From: Achromobacter sp. MYb9
GTDB lineage: Bacteria; Pseudomonadota; Gammaproteobacteria; Burkholderiales; Burkholderiaceae_B
Length of the DNA stretch: 64,000 nucleotides
Assembly: GCF_002975275.1 (NCBI RefSeq)
Contig: NZ_PCOQ01000002.1
Location: 124,001-188,000 of the forward strand
Reading direction: 5' to 3'
The translations under genes were made by a program, and so were the position numbers. The notes below the pieces were generated by a model. The model did no database searches and had not been told where the DNA came from. It worked only from the letters and a program-made list of their open reading frames with translations. Below are positions 57,330 to 64,000 of the stretch, piece by piece (the first letter of the stretch is position 1; the number at the start of each line of letters is the position of its first letter).

Positions 57330-57815
57330 GTGGCTGTGGATATGTTCATGAAAATCGATGGGGCCAACGGCGAATCCAAAGACGCCAACCATAAGGACTG
57401 GACCGACATCGTGTCCTTCTCGTGGGGCGCGACGCAGCCAGGCAATCTGGCCAGCGGCGGCGGCCTGGGCGCGGGCAAAGCCAGCTTCAATGACCTGCAC
57501 GTGGTGGCGCGTATCGACAAGGCGGCGCCTGCGGTGATGAAGCATTGCGCCAGCGGCAAGCACCTGAGCAAGATCGAGTTGTCCATGTGCAAGGCGGGTG
57601 GAGAGCAGGTCGAATATTCGAAGATCACGCTGGAAGACGTGCTGGTGTCGTCGGTGCAGATATCGGGTGATCGCAGCGCCGAAGGCGTGGTGGTGAACTT
57701 CGCGTTCCAGGCGGCCAAGGTCAAGCAGCAATACTGGGAACAGACCGAAAAGGGCGGCAAGGGCGCCGAAAGCCTGGTGGCCTGGGATATCAAGCAGAAC
57801 AAGGAAGTCGGCTAG
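57330..57815 (+). CDS. hcp: Hcp tube protein (TssD)
   Basis: 161 aa. It starts with GTG at 57330, giving the canonical MAVDMFMKIDG; an ATG at 57328 is in another frame. Hexameric rings of Hcp stack to form the inner tube and can carry small effectors. DWTDIVSFSWGATQPGN and the strands KITLEDVLVSSVQISG and VNFAFQAAKVKQQYWEQ are typical. CAGGAGACAGAT supplies the ribosome-binding site. Ends 12 bp before tagJ. No C-terminal fusion. Confidence 0.96.
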   Translation: MAVDMFMKIDGANGESKDANHKDWTDIVSFSWGATQPGNLASGGGLGAGKASFNDLHVVARIDKAAPAVMKHCASGKHLSKIELSMCKAGGEQVEYSKITLEDVLVSSVQISGDRSAEGVVVNFAFQAAKVKQQYWEQTEKGGKGAESLVAWDIKQNKEVG

Positions 57816-57827
57816 GGCGGACCCTCC

Positions 57828-58646
57828 ATGTCTATAGCTGCCGTTCCTTTCGGCGCGATCAGCCTGTCTGGCCAGTTGGACGATGTGCAGGCGCAAATCC
57901 GCCGCCGGCCGGCCGACGCGGATCTGCGCGCGCAACTGTTCCAATTGCTGGCGGTGCAGGGCGATTGGGCGCGCGCCGCTGAACAACTGGGCCTATGTGG
58001 CGAGTTAAGCGCGCAGGCGCGCCCCACGGTGGCGCTGTACGCCAGCGCCATCGCGGCCGAACGCGAGCGTGAAGCCGTGCTTGCCGGCGAGGGCGAGCCC
58101 GTCTTGTTGAGCGACTCCGGCGACTGGATGCAGGCGCTGGTGTCGGCGCTGCGCCTGGACGGCCGGGGAGCCGCCGACGAGGCTGCGGCGCTGCGCGGCC
58201 AGGCCTTGAAGGATGCCGCGGCGGGTGCGGGGACCGTGCAAGGCGTCATGCACGATGCGCCGCTGCCGTTTCAGTGGATCTGCGACGGCGACAGCCGCCT
58301 GGGGCCGGTCTTCGAGTTCCTGGGAGGGGGGCGGTACGCCTGGCTGCCCTTCACGGCGCTTAGGCGCGTACGCCTGCTGGCGCCGGAAGGCGTGTGCGAC
58401 ATGGTGTGGGCCCGCGCCGAGATCGAGCTGGCGGACGGCCAGGTGCTGCAGGGGCTGGTGCCGGCGCGCTACCCGCCCGTGCCGGGCGCGCGCATGGTCG
58501 ACCTGCCCGACACGGTCAAGCTTGCGCGGGTGACCGAGTGGCGTGGGCTGCGCGGCGATACCTATGCCGGCGTGGGCCAGAAAATGTGGATGACGGACGC
58601 GGGTGAATTTGCGCTGCTAGACATTCGCAGCCTGGAGCTTGCCTGA
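57828..58646 (+). CDS. tagJ: ImpE/TagJ-family type VI accessory protein
   Basis: 272 aa. An N-terminal helical, TPR-like part (RPADADLRAQLFQLLAVQGD, DWARAAEQLG) and a C-terminal ImpE domain (FEFLGGGRYAWLPFTALRRV, GDTYAGVGQKMWMTDAGEFA). TagJ binds the TssB N-terminus and helps ClpV find the sheath in systems such as Pseudomonas H1-T6SS. Its presence with tssH marks this as the TagJ-bearing class. Its stop overlaps the tssE start by one base. Confidence 0.92.
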   Translation: MSIAAVPFGAISLSGQLDDVQAQIRRRPADADLRAQLFQLLAVQGDWARAAEQLGLCGELSAQARPTVALYASAIAAEREREAVLAGEGEPVLLSDSGDWMQALVSALRLDGRGAADEAAALRGQALKDAAAGAGTVQGVMHDAPLPFQWICDGDSRLGPVFEFLGGGRYAWLPFTALRRVRLLAPEGVCDMVWARAEIELADGQVLQGLVPARYPPVPGARMVDLPDTVKLARVTEWRGLRGDTYAGVGQKMWMTDAGEFALLDIRSLELA

Positions 58647-59197
58647 TGGGCCACGCGGATGACGCCGCCGGATGGGCGCCGCTGCCGCGCAGTCAGCGCG
58701 CGGCGCGGGACCGCCTGCAGCCGTCGCTGCTGGATCGTTTGATGGACAACGATCCGGCCCGCCGCACGGAGCCGCGCGACAACGCCATGCTGACGCATGA
58801 GCAGCTGCGCGCGGCCGTGCTGCGGGACCTGCGTTGGTTGCTCAATACGGTGAACCTGCAGACGTCCCAGGACTTGTCGGCGCATCGTCCCGTTGCGGCA
58901 TCGACGGTGAATTTCGGCGTGCGCGCCATGGCGGGAAAGCGCATGTCGGAGATCGACTGGATCGACGTGGAAGAGTCGATCCGCAATGCGATTTCGGCGT
59001 TTGAGCCGCGCATTCTGGCGGCCTCAGTCGAGGTCCGCTGCGTGACCGACACCGGCACGCTTGAGCACCACAACGTGTTGAGCCTTGAGATACGAGGCAT
59101 GTTGTGGTGCGTGCCGCATCCCCTTGAGTTCTTGTTCCGCACGGACATCGACCTGGAAAGCGGGCATATGGATCTGCGCGACTTGGGTGGTGTCTGA
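58646..59197 (+). CDS. tssE: Type VI baseplate protein TssE
   Basis: 183 aa, gp25-like. Core signature DLRWLLNTVNLQTSQDLSAH followed by STVNFGVRAMAGKRMSEIDW, and a C-terminal strand pair LSLEIRGMLWCVPHPLEFLF. It nucleates sheath assembly at the baseplate. The start at 58646 overlaps the tagJ stop, and its stop overlaps tssF (TGATG), so translation is coupled. Confidence 0.95.
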   Translation: MGHADDAAGWAPLPRSQRAARDRLQPSLLDRLMDNDPARRTEPRDNAMLTHEQLRAAVLRDLRWLLNTVNLQTSQDLSAHRPVAASTVNFGVRAMAGKRMSEIDWIDVEESIRNAISAFEPRILAASVEVRCVTDTGTLEHHNVLSLEIRGMLWCVPHPLEFLFRTDIDLESGHMDLRDLGGV

Positions 59198-61101
59198 TGG
59201 ACGCCCGACTGCTGGACTACTACAACCGCGAGCTGGTGTACCTGCGGGAGCTGGGCGCGGAATTCGCGCAGGCCTATCCCAAGGTGGCCGGGCGGCTGGG
59301 CATGAACGCGACAGAGGTCGCGGACCCGTATGTCGAGCGCCTGCTCGAAGGCTTCAGTTTCTTGACCGCGCGTATCCAGATGAAGATGGACGCGGAGTTT
59401 CCGCGTTTCTCGCAACGTTTGCTGGAGGTGGTGTATCCCAACTACCTGGCGCCCACGCCGTCGATGGCGATCGTGCAGTTTTCCCCAAGCATGAACGAGG
59501 GCACGCTGGCGGGCGGCTTCGAATTGCCGCGTGGCACGTTATTGCGCGGACGCGTGCCGCGTGGCGAACAGACGCCCTGCGAGTTCACGACCGGGCATGC
59601 CGTGCGCCTGTGGCCCTTGCAGGTGATTCAGGCTGAATTTACGGCTGCGCCGCAGGATCTGCCGCTGGCGCGGCTGGGCCTGGCGGGCCGGGCCGGGCGC
59701 GTGTTGAGCGCCCTGCGCATCCGGATCGAGGTCGGAGGCGGGCAACGCCTGGAAGATCTGGACCTTGATCAACTGGTGTTTCATCTGAACGGGCAGGACC
59801 TGCAGATGCAACGCTTGCTGGAAGTGCTGATGGGGCACACGGTGGCGGTGCTGGGCCATGACACGTCGCGGCCGGTGGCGTGGGTCAACAAGCTGCCGGC
59901 CAGCGCGGTGCGCCACGAAGGTTTTGCCGATGACCAGGCCCTGTTGCCCGGGGATGCGCGTGTGTTCCAGGGCTATCGCTTGCTGCAGGAGTATTTTGCT
60001 TTCGCGCAGCGTTACCTGTTCTTCAGCGTGAATGGCTTGAAAGCGGGCTTGCGCAGTGCGGCACAACTCCAGGGCGCGCCGCGCGAGACGCGCGCCTTCG
60101 ACCTGACTTTTTTGTTCTCCATCGCCGCGCCGGAACTGGAGGGGGCGATTTCGGCCGCCAATCTGGCGCTGCATTGCGTGCCGGTGATCAACCTGTTTCC
60201 CAAACGCGCGGACCGCGTGGCGGTGACGCCGCGCACGTCGGAATATCACGTGGTGGTTGATCGCAGCCGTCCGCTGGACTACGAGGTCTTCGGCGTGACG
60301 CGCGTTACGGGCCATGCGTCGGCGCAGCAACAGGAACAGGAGTTCCGGCCGTTCTATGGATCGCTAGGCAGCGATCCCGACGATTATGGCGCGTACTTTT
60401 CCGTGCGCCGCGAGCCCCGGCTGATCTCCGACACGGCGCAACGCAATGGCACTCGCACCGGCTACACGGGCAGCGAAGTGTTCCTGTCGCTGGTGGATCG
60501 GCAGGAAGCGCCATTCTCCGGTCAATTGCGCCACCTGTCGCTTGAGACGCTGTGCACCAACCGGGACATGCCGATGCTGTTGCCCTTGGGTACCGACACC
60601 GACATGACGCTGCGGGTATCGGCGCCGGTGCGCGCGGTGAAGGTACTGCATGGGCCGACACGCCCTTGCGCGGCATTGGCCGAGAATGCCGCTACCTGGC
60701 ATCTGATCAGCCACCTGGGCCTGAATTATCTGAGCCTGACGGATCTGGATACGGAGCAGGGCGCCCAGACGCTGCGCGAGATGCTGCACGTTTACGGCAA
60801 CCTGGCCGACCCCGCCGTGCGCAAGCACATTTCCGGGTTGCGGCATGTGAGCGCCAAGCCTGTCTATCACCGGCTGCCGGTGCCGGGTCCCATCGTGCAT
60901 GGACGCGGCGTGCGTATTTCGCTGCAAGTCGACGAGGGGGCCTTTTCCGGCATCAGCCCGTATTTGTTCGGCGCCGTGCTTGAGCAGTTTTTCGCGCGCC
61001 ATGTCTCGATCAACATGATGTCGGAGCTGGTCCTGTCGACCCTGCAGCGCGGCGAAGTCGCCCGCTTCAAGCCCCGCATGGGTCGCCGGCCCGCGGTCTA
61101 G
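59197..61101 (+). CDS. tssF: Type VI baseplate protein TssF
   Basis: 634 aa, gp6-like wedge component. The N-terminus LLDYYNRELVYLRELGAEFA, ADPYVERLLEGFSFLTARIQ and FSQRLLEVVYPNYLAPTPSM is characteristic; the C-terminus has LEQFFARHVSINMMSELVLS. Works with TssG, TssE and TssK. Its ATG overlaps the tssE stop. Unusually it is separated from tssG by a DUF3540 gene. Confidence 0.96.
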   Translation: MDARLLDYYNRELVYLRELGAEFAQAYPKVAGRLGMNATEVADPYVERLLEGFSFLTARIQMKMDAEFPRFSQRLLEVVYPNYLAPTPSMAIVQFSPSMNEGTLAGGFELPRGTLLRGRVPRGEQTPCEFTTGHAVRLWPLQVIQAEFTAAPQDLPLARLGLAGRAGRVLSALRIRIEVGGGQRLEDLDLDQLVFHLNGQDLQMQRLLEVLMGHTVAVLGHDTSRPVAWVNKLPASAVRHEGFADDQALLPGDARVFQGYRLLQEYFAFAQRYLFFSVNGLKAGLRSAAQLQGAPRETRAFDLTFLFSIAAPELEGAISAANLALHCVPVINLFPKRADRVAVTPRTSEYHVVVDRSRPLDYEVFGVTRVTGHASAQQQEQEFRPFYGSLGSDPDDYGAYFSVRREPRLISDTAQRNGTRTGYTGSEVFLSLVDRQEAPFSGQLRHLSLETLCTNRDMPMLLPLGTDTDMTLRVSAPVRAVKVLHGPTRPCAALAENAATWHLISHLGLNYLSLTDLDTEQGAQTLREMLHVYGNLADPAVRKHISGLRHVSAKPVYHRLPVPGPIVHGRGVRISLQVDEGAFSGISPYLFGAVLEQFFARHVSINMMSELVLSTLQRGEVARFKPRMGRRPAV

Positions 61102-61133
61102 GCCCGCCGATCCGCCACGAACAGGAGCGCAAG

Positions 61134-61790
61134 ATGAAATCCGCCGCAAGCTTGAACCGCATCGCCTATGACCCCGTCCATCTGCTGGGCGAGGTGTTGC
61201 GCTGCGAACCCGATGGCAGCTACGTCGTCGCGTGTGACGGCCGCGCGTGGAACACGCAGCGCGCCGCCAGTTGCCTGCTGGCGCCGCAACCGGGCGACGA
61301 AGTGCTGATCAGCGGCCCGGACCCGTCGCGGGTGTACCTCATTGCGGTCACCGTGCAGGCGGCGCCGGCGCACACCACGCTTGAGGCGCCGGGCGATCTG
61401 GTGCTGCGGTCGAACGGCGGAAACGTGCGCGTGGAAAGCGCGGGCGACGTGACGTTGCAAGGCCAGGGCGCGGTGCGTATCCGCACGCCCGAATACGCGG
61501 TCGAGGCCGACGAAGCACGCCATGCGTGCAAGCGCGTGCGCCTGGTGGCCGAACAGTTGCACGCCACCGTGGGCGAGACCCGGCTCGTCGGCCGGAACTA
61601 CGAAGCGGTGCTGGACCGCATGACGCTCATGGCGCGCTTGTCGATGCGCAGCGTGAGCGAGGTGGAGCAGGTGCGCGCGGGCTCGATCGATTACCAGGCC
61701 GAGCAGAGCGCGCGGCTGCATGCGTCGTACACGTTGGTGACGGGTTCCGACCTGGTCAAGGTGGACGCCAAGCAGATCCACATGGGGTGA
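61134..61790 (+). CDS. DUF3540 type VI-associated protein
   Basis: 218 aa. An OB-like N-terminal part (LLGEVLRCEPDGSYVVACDG) and VLISGPDPSRVYLIAV, then a beta-repeat region (LRSNGGNVRVESAGDVTLQG, SARLHASYTLVTGSDLVKVD) that resembles the DUF2345 prism at the end of VgrG. DUF3540 genes are usually found beside DUF2169, DUF4150 and pentapeptide-repeat genes. Here the gene sits between tssF (32 bp, AGGAG site) and tssG (4 bp). It may extend or cap the spike; no experiment is known to me. Confidence 0.8.
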   Translation: MKSAASLNRIAYDPVHLLGEVLRCEPDGSYVVACDGRAWNTQRAASCLLAPQPGDEVLISGPDPSRVYLIAVTVQAAPAHTTLEAPGDLVLRSNGGNVRVESAGDVTLQGQGAVRIRTPEYAVEADEARHACKRVRLVAEQLHATVGETRLVGRNYEAVLDRMTLMARLSMRSVSEVEQVRAGSIDYQAEQSARLHASYTLVTGSDLVKVDAKQIHMG

Positions 61791-61794
61791 CGCG

Positions 61795-62901
61795 GTGGAC
61801 GTCGCGCAACCCGTCGCCGATCCGATTCCCCCAGGCGCCACCGACGTGAACGAGGTGGTGGCACAGTGGTGGCGCGCCGTGGAGCGCGAGCCCTACGCGC
61901 ACGATCTCTTTCACGCCCTGCGCTGGATCGACGCGCATGCTGGCGCGCGCAAGCCGCTGGGACGCGAGACCGTGGCGCGCTACGAGCCTGTGCGCATGCG
62001 GCAGGAACCGTCGATGGCCTTCGCGCCGTCCACCGTGGCGTACGCCCAGGCCGGCCGCAACGGCCGGCCGGCGGAGATGGCCATATACGGGTTCGGGTTG
62101 TTCGGGCCCAACGGCCCCTTGCCCTTGCACCTGACCGAGCACGCGCATGAACGCATGGCGCACTACGGGGATCGCACCCTGTCCGCGTTCGCCGACGTGT
62201 TCCATCACCGGCTCATCTTGCTGTTCTACCGGGCCTGGGCGGATGCGCAAAGCACCGTCAGCCTGGACCGCAAGGAAGAGCGCTTCACGCGGTACGTGGC
62301 CAGCCTGCTGCATCTGGGCGAGCCATCAATGCGGCGGCGCGATGCCGTGCTGGACCATGCCAAGTACTTCATGGCGGGGCATCTGGTGCGCCAGACGCGC
62401 AACCCCGAAGGCCTTAAGCACATCCTGCAGTGGTTTTTCGGGCTGCCCGTGCGCATTTGCGAATTCGTCCCGCAGTGGATCCGCCTGGAGCCCGAGCAGC
62501 GGCTGGGCCTGGGCGGCATGGCGGGGCTGGGGCGCGACACGGTGCTGGGCGTCGCCGTGCGCGACGCGCAGCACAAGTTCCGGATCGAACTCGGGCCGCT
62601 GTCGCTGGAGGACTACACGAGCTTCCTGCCGGGCGGTCTGCGCGCCCGGCAATTGACGCATTGGGTCAGGCACTACGTTGGCGTGGAGCTGGCCTGGGAC
62701 GTGCGGCCCGTGCTGCGCGCCGAAGATGCGAGGGGCCTGGCCCTGGGCGCCGCGCAGCCGCTGGGGCTGTCTGCGTGGCTGGGCAAGCGACGGCCGGCGC
62801 AGGGGGACGCGGGCGATCTGTTGCTGGACTATGAACGCCGGGGGCAAACGCCGGCACGTGGCCGCTCGCCGGCTCAACCTTCCAGGAATGCGCGCGCTTG
62901 A
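61795..62901 (+). CDS. tssG: Type VI baseplate protein TssG
   Basis: 368 aa, gp7-like wedge component. Signatures are YAHDLFHALRWIDAHAG, FAPSTVAYAQAGRNGRPAEM, GFGLFGPNGPLPLHLTEHAH and RYVASLLHLGEPSMRRRDAV. The start is GTG 61795, just after the DUF3540 stop, with GGGGTGA close upstream; coupled translation is likely. A basic, Pro-rich tail of ~25 residues ends the protein. tssH follows after 15 bp. Confidence 0.94.
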   Translation: MDVAQPVADPIPPGATDVNEVVAQWWRAVEREPYAHDLFHALRWIDAHAGARKPLGRETVARYEPVRMRQEPSMAFAPSTVAYAQAGRNGRPAEMAIYGFGLFGPNGPLPLHLTEHAHERMAHYGDRTLSAFADVFHHRLILLFYRAWADAQSTVSLDRKEERFTRYVASLLHLGEPSMRRRDAVLDHAKYFMAGHLVRQTRNPEGLKHILQWFFGLPVRICEFVPQWIRLEPEQRLGLGGMAGLGRDTVLGVAVRDAQHKFRIELGPLSLEDYTSFLPGGLRARQLTHWVRHYVGVELAWDVRPVLRAEDARGLALGAAQPLGLSAWLGKRRPAQGDAGDLLLDYERRGQTPARGRSPAQPSRNARA

Positions 62902-62916
62902 ACGCGCCATGACGCT

Positions 62917-64000
62917 ATGTCGGATATCGGCCGCATCGAACTCTTCGGAAAGCTCAATCCCGCGCTCTACCAGGCGCTGGAAGGCGCCACGGCGTTCTGC
63001 AAGCTGCGAGGCAATCCTTATGTGGAGCTGGTGCACTGGATGCATCAGATCCTGCAGTGCCAGGACAGCGATCTGCATCGCATCGCGCGCGGGTTCGACC
63101 TGGACCTGGCGCAATTGCAAGCCGATCTGACGGCCGAGCTGGACCGGCTGCCCGCCGGCGCGGGATCGGTATCCGACCTGTCCGAGCACATCGACCACGC
63201 GGTTGAACGGGCGTGGGTGCTGGGATCCTTGCGCTATGGCGCGGCCCGCATCCGTAGCGGCCATCTGCTGGCCGGGCTGGTCACCACCTATGCGCTGCGC
63301 CACGTGCTGCTGGGCATGTCGCCGCAGTTCTCGCGCATCGAGGCCGACAAGCTGCTGGCGCAGATGGGCGAGATGACGCAGGGTTCGCCGGAGTCGGCCA
63401 CCGATGCGGCGGTTGGCGATGCGCAAGCCGCGGCGGCGCAGGGGGGAAATCTTGCGGCGCTGGAACGGTTTGCGGTGGACCTGACCGCCAAGGCACGCGC
63501 TGGCGCGATCGACCCCGTGTCCGGACGCGACGAAGAGATTCGCCAGATCGTCGATGTGCTGATGCGGCGCCGGCAAAACAATCCGCTGCTGGCCGGAGAG
63601 GCCGGCGTGGGCAAGACCGCCGTGGTGGAAGGGCTGGCCTTGCGCTTGGCGGCGGGCGATGTGCCGCCGCCCTTGCGCGACGTGTCGCTGTATCTGCTGG
63701 ACATCGGCCTGCTTCAAGCCGGCGCCGGCGTGAAGGGCGAGTTCGAACAGCGGTTGCGTGGCGTGATCGATGAGGTCCAGGCCAGCGAACGGCCCATCGT
63801 GCTGTTCATCGACGAGATTCATACGCTGGTGGGCGCGGGCGGCGCGGCGGGCACCGGCGACGCCGCCAACCTGCTTAAACCGGCGCTGGCGCGCGGCCAG
63901 TTGCGCACGATCGGCGCGACCACCTGGTCGGAATACAAAAAGCACATCGAGAAAGACCCGGCGCTAAGCCGCCGCTTTCAGGTCGTGCAGGTGCACGAGC
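62917..64000 (+). CDS. tssH: Type VI AAA+ ATPase TssH (ClpV), 5' part
   Basis: First 361 codons of a protein of roughly 850-900 aa; it runs off the window with no stop. An N-terminal domain ([20 protein letters not shown] to ~160) that should recognise the sheath. The first AAA+ module has Walker [14 protein letters not shown] and Walker [17 protein letters not shown], then [20 protein letters not shown] with the sensor and arginine region. ClpV disassembles contracted TssB/TssC. ATG 62917 has no strong ribosome-binding site. Confidence 0.94.
   Translation, partial: MSDIGRIELFGKLNPALYQALEGATAFCKLRGNPYVELVHWMHQILQCQDSDLHRIARGFDLDLAQLQADLTAELDRLPAGAGSVSDLSEHIDHAVERAWVLGSLRYGAARIRSGHLLAGLVTTYALRHVLLGMSPQFSRIEADKLLAQMGEMTQGSPESATDAAVGDAQAAAAQGGNLAALERFAVDLTAKARAGAIDPVSGRDEEIRQIVDVLMRRRQNNPLLAGEAGVGKTAVVEGLALRLAAGDVPPPLRDVSLYLLDIGLLQAGAGVKGEFEQRLRGVIDEVQASERPIVLFIDEIHTLVGAGGAAGTGDAANLLKPALARGQLRTIGATTWSEYKKHIEKDPALSRRFQVVQVHE

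Noticed and set aside
57328..57360. ATG at 57328 as the hcp start
   Set aside because: It is in a different frame from Hcp; the GTG at 57330 gives the canonical N-terminus.
46669..62901. A type VI toxin or immunity gene in the locus
   Set aside because: Each open frame in this span was assigned to a structural or accessory family; no nuclease, lipase, amidase or pore-forming motif was recognised. Toxins may lie downstream or elsewhere.

Overview
The window looks like a chromosomal segment of a high-GC betaproteobacterium of the family Alcaligenaceae, most likely Achromobacter or a close Bordetella relative. The assignment rests on the protein sequences (for example the EngB, HemB and ribosomal proteins), on System II cytochrome c maturation (ResB/CcsA), and on the betaproteobacterial str/S10/spc/alpha gene order. 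No database search was possible, so the genus is an inference. I saw no tRNA, rRNA, CRISPR array, insertion sequence or prophage.

Layout. (1) 0.1-6.6 kb is a signalling island: a kinase-like membrane protein that keeps only the C-lobe and carries a PEGA tail; a minus-strand operon of OmpR-type response regulator, exported LysM-FecR protein and CHASE2 sensor histidine kinase; and a divergent OmpR-type regulator with a degenerate receiver. (2) 6.6-17.2 kb holds the str and S10 ribosomal genes: rpsL-rpsG-fusA-tuf-rpsJ, then a strong terminator and a new promoter, then rplC-D-W-B-rpsS-rplV-rpsC-rplP-rpmC-rpsQ, closed by a perfect terminator. (3) 17.2-27.2 kb is a non-ribosomal insert between rpsQ and rplN. 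It has a small exported protein, a minus-strand operon (alpha/beta hydrolase, branched-chain-amino-acid-type binding protein, LivG, LivF, LivH, LivM), a divergent AraC regulator, an aldehyde dehydrogenase and an Asp/Asn beta-hydroxylase-like protein. (4) 27.2-36.6 kb holds the spc and alpha genes from rplN to rplQ, including secY, infA, rpmJ and rpoA. (5) 36.6-46.7 kb is housekeeping with a thiol/heme/cytochrome theme: HIT protein, cutA-dsbD, a DMT transporter, engB-hemB, a diheme cytochrome c4, and resB-ccsA. (6) 46.7-64.0 kb is the start of a type VI secretion system (T6SS). On the minus strand are VgrG, a small membrane protein, DUF2169 plus pentapeptide repeats, a second pentapeptide-repeat protein, and a DUF4150 PAAR-like protein. 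On the plus strand are tssA, tssB, tssC, hcp, tagJ, tssE, tssF, a DUF3540 gene, tssG and the first part of tssH (clpV), which runs off the window.

How the parts work together. Regions 2 and 4 supply translation, secretion (SecY) and RNA polymerase alpha. In region 5, DsbD can deliver reductant across the membrane, HemB makes the heme precursor, ResB/CcsA attach heme, and cytochrome c4 is a likely client. In region 6, TssB/TssC form the contractile sheath, Hcp the inner tube, VgrG and the PAAR-like protein the spike, TssE/F/G the baseplate, TssA the assembly cap, and TssH with TagJ the sheath-recycling machinery. The DUF2169, pentapeptide and DUF3540 proteins look like a tip-loading module. 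No toxin or immunity gene can be recognised inside the window. TssJ, TssK, TssL and TssM are absent here and presumably lie downstream.
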